A stretch of 64,000 bases of DNA from Diaphorobacter sp. HDW4B. GTDB taxonomy: Bacteria; Pseudomonadota; Gammaproteobacteria; Burkholderiales; Burkholderiaceae_C. Shown in pieces: positions 29,801 through 38,955 of this stretch (its first letter is position 1; every line of letters begins with the position of its first letter). The notes below the pieces were generated by a model that searched no databases, had not been told where the DNA came from, and was given only the letters and a program-made list of their open reading frames with translations. A program made the position numbers and the translations under genes. The stretch spans positions 372,001 to 436,000 of the forward strand of contig NZ_CP049905.1 in assembly GCF_011305535.1 (NCBI RefSeq), written 5' to 3'.

Positions 29801-32800
29801 ACGCATATTCGAGCAGGCTGTCGGGACCCGGCGGCGTTGTGTCGACCAGATAGGTCTGTGCCAGTTGCTTGACGGCGCTGTTGCCAGCCGCGTCGATGAA
29901 CTTCGCAGCGACTTCCAACTGCTTGTCGGTATCGGCTGCCAGGTCACTGCCGGGAACGTTGACGCTCCAGGTTTCGCCACTGACGGTGCCCACGAAATGC
30001 TTGCCGTTGACGATGACGTCGAGCACTGTCTTCGACACATCGGAGGGAACGCCGGTGAGCGTTCCGCTCAGCGTCACGTCGCCGTCAGACTCGGTCGCAT
30101 TGACGATGTTGTCCTCGGTCACCGGACCCACCGTCAGCTGCACGTTGGTCACATCAGGGGGCGTGACGTCCAGATTGATGACGAACGGCTCGCTCGCGGG
30201 GCTCTCGTTGCCCGCCGCATCCTGACTGGTTGCTGTGAGCTCATGCTTGCCCTCGCTGGTGAAAGCAGGGTTCACCGTGTACGACCATTCGCCATTGGAA
30301 TTCGCGGTCGTGCTGCCCACATAGCCGCCGTTGTCATAGATGTTGATCGTCTGACCCGCAGCGCCCGTTCCCGTCAAAGAGGGTGTCGTGTCATCCGTCA
30401 CGCCGCCGTTGGGCACGTCGTCCTGCACACTCCCCACGTCATCCTTGACGCCGCCGATCGTTGGTGCCTCGGGGGCCGTCACATCGACAGTCAAGCTGAA
30501 CTGCGCCGTCGCAATCGTTCCCGCGACACTCTGTGCACTGACGGTATACGCATGCTGCCCCTCGTTTTGTTCTGGCAACGCGACCGTCCACTTTCCATTG
30601 GCATCCGCAACGACACTGGCCACGGGTGTAGTGCCCTCGAGAATCGTCACGGTGGCTCCCGCAGTGGACTTGCCCACGAATGTCGGTGTGGTGTCATCCG
30701 TGACGCCGCCATTGGCAATTGGGCCCTTGATTGCGCCCTGATCATCGAGCACCTGCTGGACCACCAACTCCACCCCTTCCGTGTTGACACCGAAGGTCAA
30801 TGCATCGCTCGGCTGACTCGCGTTGCCAGCAGAGTCCACCAACACGACAGTGACGCTGTGCTCGCCATCCTCCAGTGCGCTGGTCGGCATGTATGACCAT
30901 TCACCATTGCTGCCGACAGTCGTGGAGCCGATCAACTTGCCGTTGTCATAGATCTGGACCTTGGTGCCCGCGTCAGCCGTGCCCTTGAATTCAGGCAAGG
31001 AATCATCGGTGATGTCCCCTGAATTGATCGGCCCGGTCTTGCCGCCCACATCGTCGATGGCAACAGGTGCCGACGACTTCGCTGGGACTGTGGTGTCCAC
31101 CTGCACCAGATATTCGCCCGTGGCATCGCTTTCCTGACCGGCTGCATCGGTCGCTGTGGCAAAGAGATGATGTGCTCCGTCAGCGAGCGCAGAGACCTCG
31201 ATGCTCCATTGACCCGCCTCATTGACGGCTTTCTCGCCAAGCAGCACCGGAGCGCCATCCACCATGTCGAAGACCTTGACCACCGTGCCGCGCTCGGCGG
31301 TACCCGAAAGCGTCGGTGTCGCGTCGTCCGTGGGAACACCCTTCTGGATGTTGCCCGTGATGGGACCGAAGTTGTCACGAACGTCTTCGATGGCCGGGGG
31401 CAGTGGCTGAGCACCTTCCAGAATGAATTTGATCGAAGGGGTGATGGTGCCGGGATTGCCGGCAATGTCGGCGGGGCGTGCCTGGAACATGTGGTCGCCC
31501 TTGGCAAGAGCCACATCAGGCTCGAACGACCACGAGCCGTCCGACTGCACCTCCGCACGGCCGATGACTTTGCCGTTGTCAAGAATCTCGACGTAGGCCA
31601 CTCCAGCATTCGACTCGGCAACGCCCTTGTACACGGGCTTGGAGTCGTTGGTTGCCATGCCGGTGGTGATTTCGCCCTGCACCGGGTCAACGTCATCCCA
31701 CAGGGCTGCCGCCACCTTTTCCCAATCCTCCGGAAGCGGCGTAGTGTCGACCACGTAGTCGTGGGTGACCTGCATTTGCGCTTCATTGCCCGCCGCATCG
31801 CTCAATACGGCCTTGACGACCAGCGACGCCGGGCCTTCCCCGCCAGCGACCATTGCGCTGCCGGGAACGCTGGCAGTCCAGGTGCCACCGGACAATGTCG
31901 CCTCATACTCTTTGTCTCCAATGAGCACCACGACCTTGGAGTGGGCCACATCGTCAGGAATGTTCTGCAACTTGCCGGTCAACGTCACATTGCCCTGAGA
32001 TTCAGCGATGTTCACGTAGTCGTCACCCGCGACCTTCTCCACCGTCAGTTCGACTTCGCTGACATCCGGCGGCGTCACGTCCAGAACAATGACGAAGCCT
32101 TCGCTGGGCGCACTTTCATTGCCGACCGCATCGACGCCGGTTGCGGTCAACTCATGTTCGCCCTCCACCTCGAGGGCCGGATTCACCGTGTAGGTCCACT
32201 GGCCATTGGCATCCACTGCCGTGCTGCCGACCAAGCTGCCGTTGTCGTAGATGTTGATCAGCTCTCCAGCCGTTCCCGTGCCATGGATCGTCGGTGTCGT
32301 GTCGTCCGTGGATGCACCCTGCCCCAGATCGACCTGCTGTGTGCCGACGTCATCACCCACCGATTCGATCGTGGGGACCGATGGTGACGTCACATCAATC
32401 GTCAAGCCAAACTCGGCCGTGACTTCAGCGCCACCGGCATACTGTTGTGCGTGAGCCGTATAGGTATGCGCGCCCTCGGCCTGCTCCGACAACGCAAGAC
32501 TCCAGTTGCCATTCGCATCGGCCTGCACACTCCCGATGACATTGCTGCCCTCGCGCACCGTGACCACTGCATTGGCGGGAGCAGTGCCCACCAAGGTCGG
32601 CGTCACATCGTCCGTGGAGCCTCCGTCTGGAACAGGCTCGGTCAACGGAGCGACGTCGTCCAACGCATGAGAAATCGTCACGGGCTGGCGCACGGTATCC
32701 ACCACAAAATGCAGTACGTCGCTTGGCTCGCTCGTGTTGCCTGCCTTGTCCGTCAGCGTGACCGTCACGTCATGCGCATCCAATGACAATCCAACGGTCG

Positions 32801-34910
32801 GGACATAAGTCCAGACGCCGTTGCTATCCACTGTCGCAGTTCCGATGAGAACGCCCTTGTCGTAGATGGTCGCCTTTTCGCCGGTTTCACCATGTCCAAC
32901 CAATTTGGGCTTGTCGGTATCCACCGCAGGGTTCTCGGAACCGGGCTGCACCTCGACATTCCCATTGCCATATGCCGTGGGAGCACCGGGTTTGGCTGGC
33001 GCAATGGTGTCGACCAGCACAAGGTATTCGCCTGTTGATGGACTTACCTGACCAGCACCATCGGTCGCCGTTGCGGTGAGCTTGTGTTCGCCATCGCCCA
33101 GCGCGTCCGTGGTCACGGTCCAGTTGCCGGATGCATCGACCTCGGCGCTTCCCACCGTCACCTCGCCATCCCAGATCTTGACGATGGTGCCGGCCGTTGC
33201 CGTACCTTCGATGGTCGGCTGCTTGTCGTCCGTCGGGTAGCCCTTCTGAATGTTTCCCGTGATGGTGCCCGAATCGTCGTAAACACCCGTGATGGCAGGT
33301 GCTGCAGGAGCCGGACCATCCAGTTGAAAAGACACGGCATCGGTCAACTCGCCCACGTTGCCAGCCGCATCGACCGCCTGTGCCTGAAAGCTGTGAGGAC
33401 CTGCGGCCAACGGCGTCTTGGGCTCGAAGGACCAGCGTCCGTCCGACCCCACCACGGCGTTTCCGATGATCTTGTTGTTGTCGTAGATCTGGACCAATGC
33501 TACATCCGCAGTGTTGGCCTTGCCGCTGTAGGTCGGTTTGCTGTCATCCGTCTGATCACCGGACTTGATCTCGCCAACCACTGCTCCCACGTCATCGGTC
33601 AGAACGATGTCGTGCAGCGATCCAGCAGGCGGAGCAACGGGATCGACCGACTGGCTTGCATCAGCCGCTGCACTGGGATTGCCCGCCGCATCATGTGCAG
33701 CACCTGCTGCGACATGCACCTTGACTTCACCGTTTTCTGTGAGATTGGGCTTGACAACCAATGTATACACCGACGCACTGACCGCCACGAAATCGCCTGC
33801 GACTCCGCCTTCTATCTTGATCTTGCTCGCGTCGAACCCTTTGACAGCCTCGCTGAAGGTGAACGTGAACACGACAGAACCATCTGCGCCAACAATGCCA
33901 GAAACATCATCGGTGATCGTCAGCGTCGGAGCCAGTCCATCCACCACCACATCCGTCTTTGCACTGACATTGTCCGCAGCATCGGTGGCCGTCAGCGAGA
34001 TCTTGTCGCCATCTTTCAATCCCGGATTGGCTATCTCGAAATTCCCGTTCGCATCCACTTGCGCGGTGATGGTCTTTCCACTTGGAAGCGTCAATGTGAC
34101 CGTCGAGTGGGGTTCTGCATGACCGACGATCGGATCGGTTGCATTGACCGGCTCCACCTTCGGAGCCGCAGGAGCCAGCGCATCCACAATCACCGTGACG
34201 GGATCGCTGTCCGCCCCGTCAGGACTGGTCGCAACCACGGTGATTTCGTCCTTGTCCTTCAAGCCGGGATTGGGGACCGAAAACTTCCCATCTGCACCAA
34301 CAATTGCGCTGGCGGTTGTTCCATCGGGCATGGTCACTGTCACTGTAGCCCCAGGATCTGCAAAACCCGTGATAGGTTTGACACCATTCACAGGATCGAC
34401 TTGTGGAGTCTTCAACTTCTCTAGCGTGGGGCCATTGCTATGCCCGTCATACATCGCAGCCGCAATCGTCAGAGCAGCAAGCGCCGAATGCCAAACCCCG
34501 AGCACGGCATCACGCTCATCGGATGGGCCAGGCTCGGCGAGCAACGGATCAATCGACTGAATGCTGGTGAAACCGAATGGGACAGCACCGGAATCACTGC
34601 CCTGCCCCACATTCACCAGCCACTGCCCCTCGAGATCGTCTTCGAGCACCAGATTGTTGTGACGCCCATCCAGCGTCAGGAAATAGCCACGCACGGTGAC
34701 GACCTGACCATTGCCCAAGGTGACGAGCAAGTCATCCCCTTGCCGGACGATGCCCTTGATATCAGCACGTGTGACGTTGAGCTGAACGACCGAGGCCTCT
34801 TTCAGAGTCACGTCGGACCCCACTCCATACTTGGACACAGCGGTTTTTTTACCGACAACAGAAACATCTACCGGGAACCTCTCACAACCGGCGATTCCCC
34901 AGTCGCCCAC
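25983..34910 (-). pseudogene. Giant BapA-like adhesin, N-terminal and repeat fragment (5' end replaced by IS)
   Basis: A 2,975-codon frame. Adhesin sequence starts at about 34872; the first 12-13 codons, from a GTG at 34910, come from the IS end. The N-terminal domain (VSVVGKKTAVSKYG ... ASVVQLNVTRADIKGI ... GDDLLVTLGNGQVVTVRGYF) matches the BapA/Bap prefix domain that anchors large type I secreted adhesins during export. One hydrophobic stretch follows, then some 25-30 Ig-like domains of about 100 residues. Six domain types recur in the same order as a super-repeat of about 1.9 kb (roughly 27.6-33.4 kb). It ends at an amber codon within a tandem repeat. No dedicated type I exporter or LapD/LapG-type protease genes are in the window. 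Confidence 0.85.
34873..34889 (+). repeat. IS terminal inverted repeat (adhesin-proximal)
   Basis: GGGAACCTCTCACAACC, matching the other end at 16 of 17 positions. Confidence 0.88.
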
Positions 34911-34992
34911 TCCGCATGGCGAGCAGATTGCTCATTGACTGGTTTGTTCAACGCAGATTTGGGTCATTTCGGGCCCATTGCGCCCCCGACTC

Positions 34993-36081
34993 TCAGGCCT
35001 TCGCCGTTTGCAGGCGCACCGGTCTCTTTGAGCTCGCTGTTTTGAAGAACGGATCGACCTTGTTTTCAAGGAACGACGCCAGGCGCTTCAAGTTGTAGCA
35101 CGCAACCATCATCGTCATGACCGTGGTGGCTCTGGTCTGTCCAATCGTGCGCACGAACTTGCCGCCCATGTGACGGATGCCTGCAAACACGTGCTCGACA
35201 CGCGCACGTCGCTTGGCAATGCGTTGATTGCGTCGCTCCTGGCATTCGCTGAGCGGCTGCTTCGCTTTGGCTTTGCGCTGGATGCCATCTTTGAAGCCCA
35301 ACACCTTGAGCATCTTGATGCGTTGAGCGCTCGGGTAGGCCTTGTCGGCATTGACCTCTTTGCCGGTGTTCTTCATATCCAGCACTTCATCGAAGTGATG
35401 GCCGTCGTGCTCGCTCGCTGTCCCCGTGGCCACGCCCCGGATGAAGCCGTGTTTGTGATCGACGCTCACACTCAGCTTGTAGCCAAAGTAGCGCTTGCCG
35501 TGCTTCTTGGTGTGGGTGGCATCGATGTCTTTTTGCCGATCTTTGGCATCACCCCATTCAGGTCTTTGGCCGTTGGAGAGTTGCTCGCGTTCGCCCTTGT
35601 TCATGCGTTGGCGCGGTGCTGGCACCAAGGTCGCATCGATGGCCTGACCACCGCGCGCGATGTAGCCATGACGATGCAATTGCTCGTCCACGCCATGCAG
35701 CAAAGCCGTGGCTCCATCCACGCCCAGGCGCTCGCCAAAGCGCCAGATGGTGTTGCGGTCCGGAACGTTCATCGAGTCTTGCAGCAAACAAAATCGCTGG
35801 TAGCTCATGCGGTCAAGCAGTTGATATTCCATCTGCTCGTCCGAGAGGTTGTAGAGCCTCTTCAGGACCATCACCCGTACCATGACCTCAGTGGGATAGG
35901 CCGGACGACCACCCTTGCGCCCATCACTGCGCTCGATGATTCCATCGACCAGACGGGCCAGCGCGGTGAAGTCGATGTGCTGCGCAATGACTTGCAGCGG
36001 ATCGCCCACTTCATCGATCTTGCGCTTGCGGGAGGCTTCGGCGAACAGGTCGAACTTCAGGGCACTGCGGGGGGTGATCAT
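34993..36081 (-). CDS. IS5-family DDE transposase
   Basis: A 362-residue transposase, full length for the family. N-terminal IS5-type domain (RPAYPTEVMVRVMVLKRLYNLSDEQ, read in parts; DRMSYQRFCLL; VPDRNTIWRF). The catalytic region has GGQAIDATLVPAP (first Asp), SEHDGHHFDEVLD, VNADKAYPS (second Asp) and RRARVEHVFAGIRHMGG (Glu). No frameshift or stop is visible, so the element may be active. ATG start at 36081 lies about 60 bases inside the element's end. Confidence 0.93.
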   Translation of the reverse strand: MITPRSALKFDLFAEASRKRKIDEVGDPLQVIAQHIDFTALARLVDGIIERSDGRKGGRPAYPTEVMVRVMVLKRLYNLSDEQMEYQLLDRMSYQRFCLLQDSMNVPDRNTIWRFGERLGVDGATALLHGVDEQLHRHGYIARGGQAIDATLVPAPRQRMNKGEREQLSNGQRPEWGDAKDRQKDIDATHTKKHGKRYFGYKLSVSVDHKHGFIRGVATGTASEHDGHHFDEVLDMKNTGKEVNADKAYPSAQRIKMLKVLGFKDGIQRKAKAKQPLSECQERRNQRIAKRRARVEHVFAGIRHMGGKFVRTIGQTRATTVMTMMVACYNLKRLASFLENKVDPFFKTASSKRPVRLQTAKA

Positions 36082-36127
36082 GCTGCGAATTTACTGCATC
36101 AGATGACGTGAGTCAGCGACGTCGGGA

Positions 36128-36144
36128 GGTTTTGAGAGGTTCCC
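36128..36144 (-). repeat. IS terminal inverted repeat (transposase start side)
   Basis: Reads GGGAACCTCTCAAAACC inward on the minus strand; 36145-36148 TACC is the target duplicate. Confidence 0.88.
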
Positions 36145-36168
36145 TACCGTTTGCACTGGTTCAGTCAT
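36145..36168 (-). pseudogene. Original 5' end of the adhesin gene, cut off by the IS
   Basis: Joining the bases either side of the IS and removing one target copy gives an in-frame start MTEPVQTVDVSVVGKK. The ATG is 36168-36166, preceded by GGGAG at 36178-36174 with a five-base spacer. This is a better start signal than anything at the IS border and shows that the insertion lies after codon 7. Confidence 0.85.
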
Positions 36169-36173
36169 TTTTT

Positions 36174-36178
36174 CTCCC
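36174..36178 (-). promoter_or_regulatory. Ribosome binding site of the original adhesin start
   Basis: GGGAG on the minus strand, five bases before the reconstructed ATG. Confidence 0.65.
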
Positions 36179-37045
36179 GATAAATCTAAAGATCACTCTT
36201 GCTTGGCAGCAATACAAAGCCCGTGATTTGATGAATTGACATTCCGAAGAGGCATGACGCAGGCATTGCATCAGGTCATTTCGTCGATATTCTTAATCTT
36301 GAATATAGGTTAATTCAAACAAATCATTATTCAAGCATCAGAGCATCAAACTCCGATCAAAAAGCCGAGCAAAGATAATGCAAAAGCACAAGTGATTTTT
36401 CACTAAATATCGAACACTTGAGGCAAATGAAAAAATCAGACGAACAATATGGAAACACTTCGCAACGGCAGGAATTTTAAAAACATCCGCGTTTACATTT
36501 TTCAAATTCAAACATTAAATACAAAAATGGATCATATTCAACAAATTAATACATTCGTAATTAAATGCAAGTTCACCCCGCTATCGGTATTGGGCTACAA
36601 AGGCAATCGTCGCAGCCCTAACATCATTCATCACAAGTCGAACATATGGATCATCACAATGCATCCAGTATTTGCAGTACTGATATTTCAATAGATCCAC
36701 CCCTACAATATTTAACTTCAAGCCAACCTCATCAACTCACCTGATACATTCAATAAAAAACCGGAAACCAAAAAAAAAACCGCCAATCTTCACTTCACAC
36801 GATTCAAATTTAATTAATTTCTTATTAGCCTCCACAAGAAGAATTCAAACTCCAATACACACGCACAAGGCGTGAAGGCACAAGTCACCCCGATGGAGAA
36901 ATCAAATTCTCAAAATGCAGAAAATTTGGTCGCCAAAGAAATTCAACTATCGGATCGTGGACGATTGGATTTTAAAAACCAAGCATCGGCTACTGCTCAA
37001 CCATGAAATGCTCAAAGAGGTCGTAACAACATAGCCCGCGCGAGC
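36179..37045. other. AT-rich region between adhesin start and integrase
   Basis: About 870 bases with strikingly low GC against a GC-rich chromosome, with many A and T runs (for example at 36760-36785 and 36805-36830). An 81-codon frame (36449-36694, +) and a 37-codon frame (36893-37006, +) exist but have no ribosome site or recognisable sequence. It probably holds the adhesin promoter and control region; AT-rich DNA of this kind is typical of xenogeneic-silencer targets. Confidence 0.6.
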
Positions 37046-37075
37046 ATGAAAAAAGGCCTCGCGGGCCTTTCATGG
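37046..37075 (-). terminator. Terminator of integrase gene
   Basis: On the minus strand AAAGGCC-CGCGA-GGCCTTT is followed by TTT and lies 18 bases past the integrase stop; outer ATGAAA/TTTCAT bases extend the stem. Confidence 0.82.
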
Positions 37076-37093
37076 TCGAGTGGCTTGGAGCCG

Positions 37094-38341
37094 CTATGCG
37101 GCACGCTGCGGCAGCGTGAGTACGTCGACCCCTTTGCGCAGCTTGTCGAGGTAGTTCGCCCACTGCTGCATCTGGTCGAAGCGCTTGGTAAGGTACTGCG
37201 TGCGGTTGTAGCTTCGGCCGTTGGCATCTTTCACCGCGTGAGCCAAGTTCGCCTCGATGGCCAGCGGGTCTAGCTCGAGCTGATCGACCAGCATGGTTCG
37301 CGCACTGGCCCGGAAGCCGTGCCATGACTGCTCATCACCAAAGCCAAGCGAGTACAAGGCACTGCGCACCGAGTTGTCCGACATGGGACGGGTGTGCTCA
37401 CGCTGGCCGGGGAACACGTACATGCCGTGTCCTGTGAGCGGATGCAGATTGCGCAGCAGCTCCACCGCCTGCGTGGGCAGTGGCACGACGTGGGCATCGC
37501 CCTGCTCTTTTTCCTTTTTCGTGCGCTTCATCTTCAGACTGGGGATGGTCCAGAGTGCGCCATCCAGATCCAGTTCGCTCCACTCCATGGAGCGCAGGTT
37601 GCCGGGCCGCTGGTAGAGCAACGGGGCCAACAGGAGCGCCGTTCGCACCATGGGACTGCCCTTGTAGGCATCCATAGCCCGCAGCAACTCGCCAAAGCGC
37701 TTGGGCTCCACGATGGCGGGAAAGTTGCTACCCCGGTATGGGGTGAGCCGACTTTTCAGCCCCTCGGTGATGTCGCGCTGCGTGTTGCTGGCGGTGGGCA
37801 ACCAGTAGCGCCAGACCTGACGGCACAGCATCAGGGCGCGGTCGGCCGTCTCAATGGCCCCGCGCTCTTCGATTTTTTGCAGCGCCGCCAGCAGTTCCAT
37901 GGGCTCGATGCCACCCATCTGGCGATCACCGATCCACGGGAACAGGACCCGCTCCAACTGACGTTTTGTGCGCTCCGCATGGCCGGAGCTCCACTCCGAC
38001 TCCTGCCGGGCATGCCACTCCAGCGCCACCGCCTTGAAGGAGTCCCCGCCGTCACGGGTGCCTTTGAGCTTTTTCACCTTCCGCGCCTGGACAGGATCGA
38101 CGCCCTCTGCCTTCTGGATCTTGGCGGCATCCCGCGGCGCCTTACGGGCAGCGGTGAGCCCCACGGCCGGATAGCTACCCAGCGCCATGCGCCCCTCTTT
38201 GCCTTCAAATCGGTATTTCCAGAACCATCGCTTTGAACCCGACGGGCTGACCTCCAGGTACAGGCCGCCAGAATCAGCCAGCCTCTCACGTTTCAGGCCG
38301 GGGGAACAAATCGCGTTTTTGCAGTGTGCGTCGGTCAACAT
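37094..38341 (-). CDS. P4-type tyrosine recombinase (integrase) next to ssrA
   Basis: A 415-residue phage/island integrase. The N-terminal DUF4102-type arm-binding domain (LADSGGLYLEVSPSGSKRWFW, in parts; GRMALGSYPAVGLTAAR) precedes a core-binding region and the catalytic domain with Arg in YQRPGNLRSMEW, HGFRASARTML (His-x-x-Arg) and the Tyr in YNRTQYLTKR. The start MLTDAHCKN is typical of P4 integrases; a longer in-frame start 46 codons upstream would translate the repeat cluster and looks unlikely. The gene begins 222 bases beyond the 3' end of ssrA, a classic integration target, and transcribes away from it. Confidence 0.9.
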   Translation of the reverse strand: MLTDAHCKNAICSPGLKRERLADSGGLYLEVSPSGSKRWFWKYRFEGKEGRMALGSYPAVGLTAARKAPRDAAKIQKAEGVDPVQARKVKKLKGTRDGGDSFKAVALEWHARQESEWSSGHAERTKRQLERVLFPWIGDRQMGGIEPMELLAALQKIEERGAIETADRALMLCRQVWRYWLPTASNTQRDITEGLKSRLTPYRGSNFPAIVEPKRFGELLRAMDAYKGSPMVRTALLLAPLLYQRPGNLRSMEWSELDLDGALWTIPSLKMKRTKKEKEQGDAHVVPLPTQAVELLRNLHPLTGHGMYVFPGQREHTRPMSDNSVRSALYSLGFGDEQSWHGFRASARTMLVDQLELDPLAIEANLAHAVKDANGRSYNRTQYLTKRFDQMQQWANYLDKLRKGVDVLTLPQRAA

Positions 38342-38449
38342 GGGGGAACAACTCCAGTCGGCTGGGGGAACACGCTCCCCAGAGGGAAACGGGGGAACAA
38401 TCGACCCTAGTCTACCGTTTTCCCGTTTTGTTCCCCCATTTGTTCCCCC
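38300..38449. repeat. Cluster of six GGGGGAACA motifs around integrase start
   Basis: Exact copies begin at 38300, 38342, 38364 and 38391 on the plus strand and two inverted copies lie at 38429-38437 and 38441-38449. One copy directly abuts the integrase ATG, in the place of the ribosome site. Spacing is irregular (42, 22, 27 bases). Candidate arm-type integrase sites, excisionase sites or autoregulatory operators. Confidence 0.75.
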
Positions 38450-38463
38450 GCTTTGCCTTGGCT

Positions 38464-38494
38464 GTTGGTGGACGTCCATGGACGTTGGTGGACG
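38464..38494. repeat. Direct repeat GTTGGTGGACG, two copies 20 bases apart
   Basis: Copies at 38464-38474 and 38484-38494 flank a small palindrome GTCCATGGAC. They lie between the GGGGGAACA cluster and the ssrA terminator, where an attachment site would be expected. Confidence 0.5.
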
Positions 38495-38514
38495 CTAAGC
38501 CTATGATTCAGCAA

Positions 38515-38552
38515 AGAAAAAAGGCGTCCACCGGATGTTGGCGGACGCCTTT
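38515..38552 (-). terminator. Rho-independent terminator of ssrA
   Basis: On the minus strand AAAGGCGTCC and GGACGCCTTT pair over ten bases, followed by TTTCTTT, twelve bases beyond the tmRNA 3' end. Confidence 0.88.
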
Positions 38553-38563
38553 GGACGTCATAG

Positions 38564-38942
38564 TGGTGGAGCTGGCGGGAATTGAACCCGCGTCCGCAAG
38601 TCTTCCTCGGGCAGATCTACATGTTTAGTGTTCTGATTTGAATCTCGCCTCCAGAGTCGCGCAGGCACACGCTACAGAGGAAGCCAGCTCCCTTGAATCT
38701 CGCTGCACACCAAGGAGCCCGGTGCGCGGCCAGCTGATGTAAATTCCCTTGCAGCCTGGAGGTATTGCTACCCCCTTGCCCAGCCCATCAGCGTGCTGTT
38801 GCAAGGCTCACCGGTATTTAAGCGGCGAGTGCGAAACGTTCGTCGTTTGCAGTTAGTTTTTTGAATGGAGATTTACGAGCGTCACTCAAGCTCGACATGC
38901 ACCACGCCGATTCCGAACCCACGTCGAAACCAGGGCAGCCCC
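38564..38942 (-). ncRNA. ssrA: Transfer-messenger RNA (tmRNA)
   Basis: A 379-nucleotide tmRNA. The tRNA-like ends pair (GGGGCTG with CAGCTCC) and finish in ACCA; the T arm reads GGGTTCAATTCCC. The mRNA part carries the tag ANDERFALAA followed by TAA (about 38820-38855), preceded by the usual AACTAACT-type resume region. It rescues stalled ribosomes and marks the products for proteolysis. The 3' end is apparently intact in spite of the adjacent integrase. Confidence 0.96.
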
Positions 38943-38955
38943 TAAGTTTCGTATT

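Larger units (their letters stand above)
34873..36144 (-). mobile_element. IS5-family insertion sequence inside adhesin gene
   Basis: A 1,272-bp element with terminal inverted repeats GGGAACCTCTCACAACC (34873-34889) and GGGAACCTCTCAAAACC (reverse complement of 36128-36144), 16 of 17 matching. It is flanked by TACC on both sides (34869-34872 and 36145-36148); if the outer G-C is excluded the flanks read as a six-base CTACCG duplication. Four bases fits the IS5 family. One transposase is encoded, in the same direction as the adhesin. Confidence 0.92.

Noticed and set aside
24807-30896. Long plus-strand open frames through the adhesin repeats (24807-27437 and 28107-30896)
   Set aside because: Low-complexity shadows of the repeat-coding strand; the minus strand encodes clear Ig-like domains.
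36449-36694. An 81-codon frame in the AT-rich region
   Set aside because: No ribosome site, no recognisable sequence, and stop codons are less informative in a short AT-rich stretch.
36893-37006. A 37-codon frame before the integrase terminator
   Set aside because: Too short, weak ribosome site and no family resemblance; kept only as a note.
38341-38479. A longer integrase start at 38479
   Set aside because: It would translate the GGGGGAACA cluster into Gly/Thr/Pro-rich sequence before the normal P4-integrase start MLTDAH; family members begin at that point.
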